Shown here piece after piece: positions 41,505-51,400 of a DNA stretch of 64,000 bases. Source of the DNA: Verrucolacustris abundans (GTDB lineage Bacteria > Verrucomicrobiota > Verrucomicrobiia > Methylacidiphilales > Verrucolacustridaceae); contig OZ239145.1 of the NCBI GenBank assembly GCA_965194535.1, positions 124,001 through 188,000 of the forward strand, given 5' to 3'. Position numbers and translations under genes: made by a program. The notes under the pieces were generated by a model that saw nothing but the letters and a program-made list of their open reading frames with translations, ran no database searches and had not been told where the DNA came from. Position 1 is the first letter of the stretch; each line of letters opens with the position of its first letter.

Positions 41505-42150
41505 AGCTTTTCGAGGTTTGATATTTCCCGTAGGGCGACCCCCTCGGCCATGGGTGCAATTAAAGGAGCCATTTTGTTCGAGGTGTGCGGAGCCTTACGC
41601 GCGGCATGCGCCCGGAGAGTTTCTTTGCAGCAATTGTGAGGGGCGACGATGGGCTTTGGCTCGTGTACGGGCGGCGTATCGTGCGGTGGGTACAGTTCGG
41701 GAGGTGGTGCTTCGATTTAAATATCAGCGGGAGTATTTCCTTCGGCCGTGGTTGGGCCGATGGATTAGGGATGGATTCCGGCGATACTATGCGGAAGAGA
41801 GGTGGGATGCTCTGATTCCTGTGCCGATTCATCCCGAGCGGCGTAAAGAGCGGGGGTTTAATCAGAGCGCGGAAATTGCGTACTGGTTAGGAACAAAGGT
41901 GGGGGTGAAAGTGGAGGAGGGGTTGGTTCGGGTTAAGGCCACACCTCCGCAGGCGCGATTGCGTAGGGCGGAACGGTTGCGGAATTTGAGGGGGGCATTA
42001 GCCCTTGCTCCTGAGTTTGACCCCCGGGGACGGCGATTGCTACTCTGTGATGACGTGTTCACAACAGGAGCTACTGCGGACGCATGTGCGCGGGTCCTGA
42101 AGCAAGCAGGAGCCGAGGAGATTGCGGCTCTGACAGTAGCCCGAGGATAA
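41488..42150 (+). CDS. comF: ComF-family phosphoribosyltransferase-like protein
   Basis: A 220-residue protein with an N-terminal four-cysteine zinc module (CSRC, then CSNC) and a phosphoribosyltransferase fold: LIPVPIHPERRKERGFNQSAEIA, then LLLCDDVFTTGATADAC as PRPP-binding site. ComF is needed for DNA uptake in competent bacteria, with relatives in purine scavenging. The GTG at 41488 lies inside the end of the CPBP gene; internal starts would remove part of the leading residues but not the zinc module. Confidence 0.9.
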   Translation: MRVWHEAFRGLIFPVGRPPRPWVQLKEPFCSRCAEPYARHAPGEFLCSNCEGRRWALARVRAAYRAVGTVREVVLRFKYQREYFLRPWLGRWIRDGFRRYYAEERWDALIPVPIHPERRKERGFNQSAEIAYWLGTKVGVKVEEGLVRVKATPPQARLRRAERLRNLRGALALAPEFDPRGRRLLLCDDVFTTGATADACARVLKQAGAEEIAALTVARG

Positions 42151-42160
42151 ACCACAATTT

Positions 42161-43003
42161 ATGGCGGTATTTGAGCGCAGGAAATATGAGCCTAGGAAAG
42201 AGGCAAAACCTCGCTCTCGGGGTGTGCCCAGAGGGCTATGGACGAAGTGTCCGAGTTGTGGGGAGGTAGTATACAATCAGGTCCTTAAAAAAAATCATCA
42301 GATTTGCCCCAAGTGCGGGCATCACTTTCCTTATGGAGCTAGGGAGCGCCTGATTATGGTGTGTGACGGTGGAAAGTTTCACGAACACGATGCGAAGATG
42401 GAGGCGGTGGATGTCTTGCAGTTCAAAGGTGTCGCGAGTTACGCGAGCAAGCTGAAGGCGAACCGAAAGAAAACCGGAATGCCTGATGCTCTGATTAGCG
42501 GAGTAGGAAAAATCGGTGGGCGAGAGGTTTCCTTGGGAGCGATGGAGTTTGCTTTCTTGGGCGGAAGCATGGGAGTGGTGGTGGGGGAAAAGGTGACGAG
42601 AACGATCGAGCGGGGTTTGGCAAAAAAAATGCCCGTGATCATTTTTTCTGCCTCGGGGGGTGCGAGGATGTATGAGGGCATGTTCAGTCTGATGCAGATG
42701 GCGAAGACGAGCGGGGCTTTGGCAAAGTTAGCGGCGGCGGGTTTACCGTTTATTTCTGTTCTCACCAACCCCACGATGGCAGGAGTGATGGCGAGCTTTG
42801 CCTCTTTGGGGGACATCATTGTCGCAGAGCCGAAGGCGATGATTGGATTTGCCGGAGCCCGTGTGATTCGGGAGACGACCCAGCAGGAGCTTCCGAAGGA
42901 GTTCCAAACATCAGAATTTCTGCACGAGCGCGGGTTAATCGACATGATTGTTTCACGCTCGGAGATGAAGGGGGCCTTGGCGCGTCTCCTCCACTACCTC
43001 TGA
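42161..43003 (+). CDS. accD: acetyl-CoA carboxylase carboxyltransferase beta subunit
   Basis: The partner of AccA (39573). The 280-residue protein has the zinc finger CPSCGEVVYNQ...CPKCGHHF near residues 30-50 and the crotonase-like core: FLGGSMGVVVGEKV, SASGGARMYEGM, TNPTMAGVMASFASLGD and EPKAMIGFAGARVIRETTQ. The ATG at 42161 is 10 bases after comF. The next gene, folC, follows its stop directly, most likely with an overlapping CTG start. The accD-folC order is common. Confidence 0.97.
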   Translation: MAVFERRKYEPRKEAKPRSRGVPRGLWTKCPSCGEVVYNQVLKKNHQICPKCGHHFPYGARERLIMVCDGGKFHEHDAKMEAVDVLQFKGVASYASKLKANRKKTGMPDALISGVGKIGGREVSLGAMEFAFLGGSMGVVVGEKVTRTIERGLAKKMPVIIFSASGGARMYEGMFSLMQMAKTSGALAKLAAAGLPFISVLTNPTMAGVMASFASLGDIIVAEPKAMIGFAGARVIRETTQQELPKEFQTSEFLHERGLIDMIVSRSEMKGALARLLHYL

Positions 43004-43035
43004 AGCAGCCCGACTCCGTAGCTCGACTGGAGCAG

Positions 43036-44190
43036 GTGTGTGCAGCAGGCATACAACCTGGCTTGGGTCGCACCAAAAAGTTACTTGCCCAGGTCGGGCA
43101 TCCAGAGAAGGGGCTCAATTTCATTCATTTGGCTGGGACAAATGGGAAAGGATCCACGGCTGCTGCGATCGACTCGATTCTACGGGCCGCAGGATTTTTC
43201 TCTGGGCTCTACACATCCCCGCACTTGGTCGATTTTCGCGAGCGATTTCGGTGTGGAGGTAGAAAAGTGGAAAAAAGGGTACTCCAAAAGCATCTGGAAG
43301 TATTGATTCGAAAGATTCGGCAATGGCCAGCAGCAGGTAGGCCAACTTTCTTTGAGGCGACAACCGTTTTGGCTTTGCTGATTTTTCGCGAAGCAAAAGT
43401 GGATTTTGTGGTTTGGGAAACGGGTCTGGGAGGACGTCTTGACGCGACCAATGTGATCGTGCCTGAGTGCTGTGTGTTGACCTCGCTGGGGCGGGATCAT
43501 GAATCGGTATTGGGAGTGGGTTGGAAAAAGATCGGAATGGAGAAGGCGGGGATTTTAAAGAGGGGAGTGCCTGTATTTTCAGCTCCATGGCCGAAAGATG
43601 CGCAAAAGATCTTGGCCTCTCGAGCGAGTAGGTTGAGGTGTCCATGGAGGGTGGTGAAGCCGTTGGTTCAGGGAAAGGATCGACTGCCTTTAGAGGGAGG
43701 TCACCAAAGGCAAAACATGGCGCTTGCGATTGCCGTTGGAAGGTATTTGGGGTTTCCGGATTCGATTTTAGCGAGGGGATTGGAGCGAACTGTTTGGCCG
43801 GGAAGATTTATGCGGCTGAAGGGGCGTAGTCGGCGAGTGTTGGATGGAGCGCACAATTTGGAAGGAGTACGCGCGGCCCTGCAGACTTGGCATGAGCTGT
43901 TTCTTGGGATGCCGGGGCGGGTAATTTTTGGGTGTTTGGAAGATAAGCCAGCCAATGAAATCTTGGCGCAACTTCGAAAGACAGGCGCGGAATTGTGGGG
44001 GGTAGAGTTGCAGAGCAAACGAGGGTCGAGTCCGTTAGAGTGGGAAGTCCATCCTGATCGTTTATGGCGTACTGTTGCGCAGGCGGTGATGGAGGATGAG
44101 CGAAATCCAACCCGAGGAGGAACGCTCCTGTTGGGCTCTTTGGTGCTTGTGGGTGAGGTGCTACGGGAGGTGGGAGAGGATTTGGAGTGA
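43036..44190 (+). CDS. folC: bifunctional folylpolyglutamate/dihydrofolate synthase
   Basis: FolC adds glutamates to folates. The 384-residue protein has the P-loop AGTNGKGSTAAAID, the Mur-ligase core (FEATTVLALLIF, ETGLGGRLDATNVI) and the C-terminal domain with LDGAHNLEGVRA. GTG 43036 is the first conventional start. It leaves no room for the usual N-terminal helix, however. A CTG at 43000, overlapping the accD stop as CTGA, adds 12 residues (LKQPDSVARLEQ) that restore it. It overlaps the HAD gene as GTGA. Confidence 0.94.
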   Translation: MCAAGIQPGLGRTKKLLAQVGHPEKGLNFIHLAGTNGKGSTAAAIDSILRAAGFFSGLYTSPHLVDFRERFRCGGRKVEKRVLQKHLEVLIRKIRQWPAAGRPTFFEATTVLALLIFREAKVDFVVWETGLGGRLDATNVIVPECCVLTSLGRDHESVLGVGWKKIGMEKAGILKRGVPVFSAPWPKDAQKILASRASRLRCPWRVVKPLVQGKDRLPLEGGHQRQNMALAIAVGRYLGFPDSILARGLERTVWPGRFMRLKGRSRRVLDGAHNLEGVRAALQTWHELFLGMPGRVIFGCLEDKPANEILAQLRKTGAELWGVELQSKRGSSPLEWEVHPDRLWRTVAQAVMEDERNPTRGGTLLLGSLVLVGEVLREVGEDLE

Positions 44191-44846
44191 TTCGCGTGCT
44201 ATTTTTCGATGCGGGGGGAACCCTGCTTCACCCTGCGGAGCCTGTCGGAAAAACCTATGCGCGAATTGCGGCCTCCCATGGATGGAGAGGCGATGAGGAG
44301 GAGTTTGAAAAAGGATTTCGGATGGCTTGGAAAAAAAGACGAGAAGAGGGAGCCGGCGCCGATGGAACTTTAGGTAAGGAGGGATGGAAACGAATTGTTT
44401 ACGAAAGTGTGCAGATTGCTCAAATGCCCTTGGATTTTTCTTTTTCCGAATATTTTGAGGAGGTGTATGAGGCCTTTGCCCGGCCGCAAGCGTGGCGGGA
44501 TTTTCCTGAGACGGGCGAAGTGATTCAAGCGGTTCGGAGGAAGGGAGTCCGAGTCGGGCTGTTGTCCAACTGGGACCCGCGTTTACGCACTGTTTTGTCA
44601 GGCTTTTCTTGGGCCAAGGAACTGGACCCTATTTTAATTTCAGAGGAGTGGGGGGTGGAGAAGCCTGGTGCTGGATTTTTCCGAAAGGCGGAGGAGGTGG
44701 TGGGAATTCGTTCGCATGAGTGTGCCTTGATCGGGGACGACCCGAAAAGTGATCGCGCGGGTGCGGAAGGAGCGGGGTGGTTCTGTTCTTTGGTCGATAG
44801 GCCCAAAAGGGGCCTTTGGGAGGCATTAGAGGAATTGAGGGTTTGA
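44187..44846 (+). CDS. HAD-family hydrolase
   Basis: A 219-residue HAD hydrolase of the HDHD3-like subgroup. Motif I is FFDAGGTLLHP: the second aspartate of DxD is replaced by Gly, motif II is GLLSNWD, Lys in VEKPGAGFF, and motif III is LIGDDPKSD. Members are phosphatases of unclear substrate; the loss of the acid/base aspartate may lower or alter activity. The GTG at 44187 overlaps folC. Confidence 0.85.
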   Translation: MIRVLFFDAGGTLLHPAEPVGKTYARIAASHGWRGDEEEFEKGFRMAWKKRREEGAGADGTLGKEGWKRIVYESVQIAQMPLDFSFSEYFEEVYEAFARPQAWRDFPETGEVIQAVRRKGVRVGLLSNWDPRLRTVLSGFSWAKELDPILISEEWGVEKPGAGFFRKAEEVVGIRSHECALIGDDPKSDRAGAEGAGWFCSLVDRPKRGLWEALEELRV

Positions 44847-44876
44847 TTTTTGGGTTCTTATAGGGGTGGAGGGATT

Positions 44877-44934
44877 TTGACAGAAGGGCAAGAAGGGCGC
44901 ATTTTCTACTGAGTAAACATTTGCCCTGCAAATG
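44877..44934 (+). promoter_or_regulatory. possible sdhCAB promoter and a 7-bp inverted repeat
   Basis: TTGACA (44877-44882) and, 17 bases on, CATTTT (44900-44905) could be a sigma-70-type promoter (the -10 box is weak). A perfect inverted repeat, CATTTGC (44918-44924) CCT GCAAATG (44928-44934), ends nine bases before the sdhC ATG. It might be an operator or a hairpin covering the ribosome site; no Shine-Dalgarno sequence is seen there. Confidence 0.4.
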
Positions 44935-44942
44935 CCCAAACC

Positions 44943-45647
44943 ATGAGCACACAAATTACGTCTATGATTCAATCCTCGATTGGAAGGAAGTGGATTGTGG
45001 CCATCACAGGGATTTTGATGATCGGTTTTATCTTCGTTCACATGACGGGAAATCTGCAAATGTTTGCGGGAACGCCGGATAAAATCAATTTGTACGCCCA
45101 CCTTTTGCACTCCTATCCGCTGGTGCTTTGGGGTTTTCGTTTGGGCTTAATCGCGGTGACCGGACTCCACATCTGGGGAACACTCTCCTTGGCACGGGAA
45201 AATCGAAGAGCGAAGCCTGTCGACTATGCGGTCGCGGGAAGAAAATCGCGACTGAAGGTGACATGGACGAGCGTGACGATGGTGATTAGCGGGACAGTGA
45301 TTTTAGGTTTTGTAGTGTTCCATCTCCTCCATTTTACCGCCCAAGTGGTGGACAAATCGTATGCGAGTATGGAAACGGCCGTGGGTGGTGTGGCGATGCA
45401 CGATGTGTATCGGATGGTGATCAAAGGTTTTTCAAATCCATGGATCAGCGGGTTCTACCTGATTGCGATGGCCCTGCTTTTTTCCCATTTAAAGCATGGA
45501 GCAGCGAGTGTTTTTCAGACGTTTGGGTTACGAGACAGACAGTTGGTTCAGGTCATTCAGGCGGGGGCATGGATTTTGGCCTTGGCGCTTTTTGTAGGGT
45601 TTAGCTCCATTCCTGTCGGGGTGATGCTGGGTTGGATACGGCCATGA
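44943..45647 (+). CDS. sdhC: succinate dehydrogenase cytochrome b subunit
   Basis: The single membrane anchor that carries succinate:menaquinone oxidoreductase and its hemes. The 234-residue protein has five hydrophobic helices, the b558 layout of Bacteroidetes, Chlamydiae and Gram-positives. Histidines suited to bind two hemes lie in the helices (FVHMTGNLQ, YAHLLH, TGLHIWG, HLLHFT, FSHLKHG). No separate sdhD is present, as expected for this type. It uses menaquinone, which fits the mqn genes at 55294-58283. It overlaps sdhA as ATGA. Confidence 0.95.
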   Translation: MSTQITSMIQSSIGRKWIVAITGILMIGFIFVHMTGNLQMFAGTPDKINLYAHLLHSYPLVLWGFRLGLIAVTGLHIWGTLSLARENRRAKPVDYAVAGRKSRLKVTWTSVTMVISGTVILGFVVFHLLHFTAQVVDKSYASMETAVGGVAMHDVYRMVIKGFSNPWISGFYLIAMALLFSHLKHGAASVFQTFGLRDRQLVQVIQAGAWILALALFVGFSSIPVGVMLGWIRP

Positions 45648-47563
45648 AGCTGGATCCGAGAATTCCTGAGGGTCCGTTGGCTGACAAGTGGACAAGGTTT
45701 AAGGCGAATGCGCGTTTGGTGAATCCCTCCAACAAGAGGAAGTACGAGGTGATTGTGGTTGGGACGGGTCTGGCAGGGGCCTCTGCTGCCGCAAGTTTGG
45801 CGGAGCTGGGGTATCGGGTGAAATCCTTCTGTTTCCAGGATAGTCCGCGTAGGGCGCACTCGATTGCGGCCCAAGGTGGAATTAATGCGGCCAAGAATTA
45901 TCAAAATGACGGTGATTCGGTGCACAGGTTGTTTCACGACACGATCAAGGGAGGAGATTTTCGATCTCGGGAGGCGAATGTACATCGGTTGGCAGAGGTA
46001 AGCGTCAACATCATCGACCAGTGTGTGGCCCAAGGGGTACCTTTTGCGCGGGAGTATGGTGGAATGTTGGCGAATCGTTCGTTCGGCGGGGCTCAAGTAT
46101 CGCGAACTTTCTATGCGCGGGGAGCGACGGGGCAGCAGCTCCTTTTGGGGGCTTACTCGGCGTTGAGTCGGCAGATTGGATTGGGGCGAGTCAGGATGTT
46201 TCCGCGGCATGAGATGTTGGATCTTGTGGTTGATGAGGGGAGGGCTCAGGGCATCATCACGCGAAATCTTGTAACGGGAGAGCTGAAGGCGCATGAGGCC
46301 GATGCGGTGCTTCTGTGCACGGGGGGGTACGGGAATGCCTACTATCTCTCGACCTACGCACGGGGTTCGAACGTAACTGCGACGTGGCGGGCGCATCGGC
46401 GTGGGGCTCTTTTTTCGAATCCCTGTTTTACGCAGATTCATCCGACCTGCATTCCTGTGTCTGGAGATTATCAGTCGAAATTGACCTTAATGTCGGAGTC
46501 GCTCCGGAATGATGGGCGTTGCTGGGTTCCTAAAGTTTCGGGCGATAAGCGATCGGCGTCTCAGATTCCCGAAGGGGAGAGGGACTACTTTTTGGAGAGG
46601 TTGTATCCGAGTTATGGAAATTTGGCACCACGGGATATTGCGTCCCGGGCAGCGAAGCGGGTGTGCGACGAAGGTCGGGGGGTGGGGCCTTCAGGATTGG
46701 GGGTGTATCTCGATTTTGCAGAAGCAATCGGGCGATTGGGGGAGAGCACGGTGCGTGAACGGTATGCGAATCTATTCTCGATGTATCACGAGATAACGGG
46801 GGAGAGTGCGTATGAGTCCCCGATGAGAATTTTTCCAGCGGTGCACTACACGATGGGTGGGTTGTGGGTGGATTATCATTTGATGAGCAACATTCCCGGG
46901 TTGTTTGTGTTGGGGGAGGCGAATTTTTCCGATCACGGAGCCAACCGGCTAGGAGCGAGCGCGTTGATGCAAGGTCTCGCGGATGGATATTTTGTTTTGC
47001 CCTACACGATTGGGGATTATCTCTCCCAAAAGAAGCCAGGGGGCGCAAAGAGTGGTCGGCAAGCAGAGGCTTTCTGGGAAGCGACGGAGTCGGTTCAAGC
47101 TCGGACAAAAAAGCTGCTTAGTGTGAAGGGAAGCAAGCCTGTGAGTGATTTCCATCGAAGGCTTGGAAAAATTCTTTGGGATCAGTGTGGAATGAGCCGG
47201 ACCAAGCAGGGATTGCAGAAGGGAATTGATGCGGTGCGTGAGTTGAGGAAGGAGTTCTGGGAAAATGTGAATGTCCCTGGATCGGGAGAGGATTTGAATC
47301 AGTCGCTGGAGAAGGCGGGGCGGGTATCGGATTTTCTGGAGTTGGGCGAGTTGATGTGTCGGGACGCATTGGAGCGGGACGAGTCGTGTGGTTGTCATTT
47401 CCGGGAGGAGCACCAGACTTCGGATGGAGAGTGTGAGCGTAAGGACAAGGAGTTTTCGCATGTTTCAGCGTGGGAGTATCAGGGTGAGGGTAAGGCGGAG
47501 GTGAGACATGCCGAGCCTTTGTCCTTTGAGGAAGTGCAGTTGGCCACGAGGAGTTACAAATGA
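45644..47563 (+). CDS. sdhA: succinate dehydrogenase flavoprotein subunit
   Basis: The FAD subunit that oxidises succinate to fumarate. The 639-residue protein has the FAD-binding VVGTGLAGASAAASLAELG, the flavin-linking histidine in RAHSIAAQGG, HPTCIPVSG and a catalytic region GGLWVDYHLMSNIPGLFVLGEANFSDHGANRLGA. The ATG 45644 overlaps sdhC; a TTG 12 bases earlier is less likely. The C-terminal YKLRE-like end (ELGELMCRDALERDESCGCHFREEHQT) is typical. Confidence 0.97.
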   Translation: MKLDPRIPEGPLADKWTRFKANARLVNPSNKRKYEVIVVGTGLAGASAAASLAELGYRVKSFCFQDSPRRAHSIAAQGGINAAKNYQNDGDSVHRLFHDTIKGGDFRSREANVHRLAEVSVNIIDQCVAQGVPFAREYGGMLANRSFGGAQVSRTFYARGATGQQLLLGAYSALSRQIGLGRVRMFPRHEMLDLVVDEGRAQGIITRNLVTGELKAHEADAVLLCTGGYGNAYYLSTYARGSNVTATWRAHRRGALFSNPCFTQIHPTCIPVSGDYQSKLTLMSESLRNDGRCWVPKVSGDKRSASQIPEGERDYFLERLYPSYGNLAPRDIASRAAKRVCDEGRGVGPSGLGVYLDFAEAIGRLGESTVRERYANLFSMYHEITGESAYESPMRIFPAVHYTMGGLWVDYHLMSNIPGLFVLGEANFSDHGANRLGASALMQGLADGYFVLPYTIGDYLSQKKPGGAKSGRQAEAFWEATESVQARTKKLLSVKGSKPVSDFHRRLGKILWDQCGMSRTKQGLQKGIDAVRELRKEFWENVNVPGSGEDLNQSLEKAGRVSDFLELGELMCRDALERDESCGCHFREEHQTSDGECERKDKEFSHVSAWEYQGEGKAEVRHAEPLSFEEVQLATRSYK

Positions 47564-48306
47564 AGCTGAACCTTAGAATTTGGAGACAAAAGTCCAAGGA
47601 CAGTGAGGGCCAATTTGAGACGTATGAGGCGGATGGTTTGACGCCGGACATGTCGTTTTTAGAGATGTTGGATGTGGTGAATGATCGGTTGACGAAAGAG
47701 GGTAAGGAGCCGGTTGCATTTGAGCACGATTGTCGTGAGGGGATTTGTGGTTCGTGTGCCATGGCGATCAATGGAGAACCGCACGGACCGAATCAGGGTG
47801 CGACCACGTGCCAGGTTTATTTGCGGTCGTTTCAGGATGGGGAGACCTTAACGGTGGAGCCGTGGCGGGCACGGGCGTTTCCTGTGATCAAAGACTTGGT
47901 GGCAGATCGGTCGGGATTCGATTCGATTATTCAGGCAGGGGGATTTGTATCGGTGAATACGGGTCAGGCTCCGGATGCGAACGCGATTCCAATCGGCAAG
48001 GAAGTGGCCGAGCAGGCTTTCGATGCGGCACACTGTATTGGGTGCGGGGCTTGTGTAGCGGCGTGTCGGAATGGGTCGGCGATGCTGTTTGTGGCGGCGA
48101 AGGTTTCGCATTTGGGTCTTTTGCCACAAGGTCAACCCGAGCGGGCGGAGCGGGTGCGCAAAATGGTTGCGGCGATGGATGCGGCCGGGTTTGGGAACTG
48201 TTCGAATCAGTATGCCTGTGAGGCGGTTTGTCCGAAGGAAATCTCGGCAGACTGGATTGGGCGAATGAATCGGGACTATGCGGTTTCGGCGGTTAAAAAA
48301 CTGTAA
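47560..48306 (+). CDS. sdhB: succinate dehydrogenase iron-sulfur subunit
   Basis: SdhB passes electrons from flavin to the membrane. The 248-residue protein has the 2Fe-2S ligands CREGICGSCAMAIN with a following TTCQVY, and the two ferredoxin motifs CIGCGACVAAC and CSNQYACEAVCP. The ATG at 47560 overlaps sdhA. It closes the sdhCAB operon; a GC-rich hairpin lies 11 bases past its stop codon. The fumarate reductase direction is chemically possible with menaquinone, and the sequence does not decide between them. Confidence 0.97.
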   Translation: MKLNLRIWRQKSKDSEGQFETYEADGLTPDMSFLEMLDVVNDRLTKEGKEPVAFEHDCREGICGSCAMAINGEPHGPNQGATTCQVYLRSFQDGETLTVEPWRARAFPVIKDLVADRSGFDSIIQAGGFVSVNTGQAPDANAIPIGKEVAEQAFDAAHCIGCGACVAACRNGSAMLFVAAKVSHLGLLPQGQPERAERVRKMVAAMDAAGFGNCSNQYACEAVCPKEISADWIGRMNRDYAVSAVKKL

Positions 48307-48317
48307 ATCAAGTTTTT

Positions 48318-48336
48318 CCGCTTTCGAAATAAGCGG
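48318..48336. terminator. hairpin after sdhB, possible transcription end
   Basis: CCGCTT (48318-48323) and AAGCGG (48331-48336) form a perfect 6-bp stem with a seven-base loop, 11 bases past the sdhB stop. A T tract precedes it but none follows, so it is at best an imperfect intrinsic terminator. The region to 48423 is notably AT-rich and repeats GTAAAGAC at 48351 and 48382. Confidence 0.35.
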
Positions 48337-48423
48337 TTAAGCATTGTCCTGTAAAGACATGCAATTATAAATCAATTTTTAGTAAAGACGGCAAATTTTG
48401 CATTATATGCTACTTTAGTAATA

Positions 48424-51400
48424 GTGGCGTTGCTCCTCACATCGCTTTTAAGGCATGGATCGTGTCTTCATGCCCTGCATCGGGGTCTAAGCCTGCTGGC
48501 TATCCTGTTTGTCATATCCTGCTCGTCCTGGGCTAAGCAGGGGATTGAATTTCAGATGCCAACGGGCAACCCAGACGGGGCCATGAACAACGCCACGTAC
48601 CGGACAAAATACCTGATCCAAAAACGCCAATATTCACTGTCATACAACGATGATACACACGAACCCAATTGGGTAAGTTGGAGTTACACTTCTGAGGATA
48701 CTGGATCTCAGTCCCGTACAGATGCATGGGCGACCGAGGAGCTTTTACCAAGCGATTATCTTAAAATCAGCACGGCTACTTTCGGCACAGGTTGGGATCG
48801 TGGTCATATGTGTCCTTCGGCAGATCGTACGACCGACTACACAGATAACGCTATGACGTTTCGTATGAGCAATATCATTCCCCAAACTTCAAACAATAAT
48901 CAGGGCTTGTGGGCTAATTTCGAGACCTATACCCGAGGATTAGCCACGGGAGGAAATGAGGTCCTCATTATTACAGGACCGGGGGCATTCAGCGGAAAAA
49001 CGATTTCAAACGGAATGTGGATTCCTGGTGTTGTCTGGAAAATTGTCGTGGTGGTTCCTAGTGCCTCCAGCAGCACCCCAGCCAACCAGCGACTGACAAC
49101 CTCCGCCAGGGTCATTGCCATCATGACTCCCAATATCACAACTGCGGAAGGGCTGAGCTCCGATTGGAAAACTTACATTACTTCTATCGAAGAAGTTGAG
49201 CAGGTCACTGGATTTTCATTTTTCACAGCCGTCAACACCTCTGTCGCCACCTACTTAAAAAACGTGGTGGACACTGGCACCGGATCTAATCAACCCACCG
49301 TGATTTCCTCAGTAAGCCCGCTTTACGGTTCTTCTGGAACTACGGTGACCATTTCTGGCTATAACTTCGGCACAGCACCCGTGGTTGAATTTAACGGAGT
49401 GCCTGCCTCGGCTACCGTCTCCAGTGGCACCATCACGGTCACGGTTCCTCCTGGAGCCAGCACAGGCCCGATTACGGTTGTCGGTACGGGCGGAACCGAC
49501 ACCAGTCACGAACCGTTTACTGTGACCAGCGGTTCCTTACCTAGCCTAGCCTTATCAGTATCGAGTTTGGCTGGCTTTTCCGCGACGGAAGGATCGGCCA
49601 GCTCGAGCAAGTTTTATACCGTCACAGGATCGAATCTCGCGGGTGATATCAATATTACAGCTCCGACCGATTTCGAGATCAGCTCGAACAACTCTTTCTT
49701 TGGAAACACGCTCACTTTGACACCGATTGCTGGAGCTCTAGCTGGAGTTCCAATTTACATTCGAACCACGGCGAGTGCATTGCTGGGGTCTGTTTCGGGT
49801 GTCGTTACGAACAGCGGCGGCGGGGCGACCACGCAGAATCTATCCGTTTCCGGGACCATACTCTCTAGCTTGCCCTCCCTCACTTTGTCTACGCCCAGCC
49901 TCTCTGGATTCTTTGCTTTGCTAGGCAGCGCTAGCACAAGCAAGAGTTATACAATATCTGGGAGCAACCTGACGTCCGATATCATCATGAATGCCTCAAC
50001 GGGATACGAAATTAGCCTAAACAACATCACTTTTGCTACGACGCGGACAATGACGCCGATCGGCGGCACCATCGCCAGCACCACTATTTACGCGCGGTTG
50101 AGTTCTACCGCACCACTTGGCTCGAACAACGGCTCGATCAGCCATGCGGGCGGAAGCGCCACAACGCAAAGCGTTGAAGTGTCAGGCACAGTGACAACGT
50201 CCAGCGGTGTGCCGACAAAGTTACTCTCTTGGGAAGTTTCTTCGCTGGTCACTTATGGACCATCGCCTTTTGCGCCAACGACGGCCGACGCGATGGTCGC
50301 TGCCGGCGGCTTAACACGCGGCGGCGGAGTCACCACCACGGGGACTGCTGCGGCTGGCACTTGGGGTGGCGCTGGATTTGATGGTGCTGCAACCCTCGCC
50401 GATGCCATAGCCCGGGATGACCACATTTCATTTAGGGTAACTCCAGCAGCTCCTTTGTCATTTACCCAAATTTCTGCTCATAATCTTCGGCGATCCTCTA
50501 CGGGGCCATCTACAGTCCAATGGCAATATTGTATTGGTAGCGGTCCATTTGTAAGCCTTGGCTCAACGATATCTCTATTAGGAACTACCAGTTCAGGGAA
50601 TTCTCAACCGGCAATCGACCTTAGCACTGTGTCCGATCTGCAAGTAGTGCCTGCGGGAACAGTAGTGACTTTCAGGCTAGTTTTGTTCGGTGCAAGCTCA
50701 AGTGGGGGAACTTTCTACATAAATAATATTAGTGGAGATGATTTAGCTTTAAACGGAACGTTCGCGACAACAGGTCCCGCAACTCCGGTCATCACCGTGT
50801 CCGGTCCCGCCACGGCCACTGCGTTCCAATCTTTCACCTATCAGATCCAAGCTAACAACAGCCCGACCTCCTACGGTGCGACCGGACTACCCGCTGGTCT
50901 TTCGATCAATACCTCGACGGGTTTGATCAGCGGAGCCCCGACAACGCCCGGCTCCTACAACGTAGGTCTTACCGCCTCGAATGCGGGTGGAGATGGCATG
51001 GGAACGTTGACTCTGACGGTACAACCGAATCCTAATTCTCCAGTGATAGGCGGGGCTTTAACAGCTACGGGCCAAGTTGGCGTGGCTTTTGATTATCAAA
51101 CTGTCGCCAGCAATACGCCGAATGCTTATATGGCGAATAATCTCCCACTTGGCCTGACTCTGAATCCGACTACGGGAAGTATTACTGGAACTCCGACCGA
51201 ACCCGGAACTAAAGCCGTTTCGATCACGGTTTCTAACGATGTAGGGAGTGATACAAAAACTATCACAATCACTATACTGGCGCCTTCTCTCCAACTTAAT
51301 CCGTCTGAACTTGCGGGATTTTTGTCGGATTTCGGCTCCGTTGGAGCCTCACAGTCTTATCTCCTGACGGGTACTGATCTTACCAGTGACGTCACGATTG

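Noticed and set aside
40367..41572. Minus-strand open frame of 401 codons
   Set aside because: Antisense to the CPBP gene, whose EExxxR and HxxxG motifs are real.
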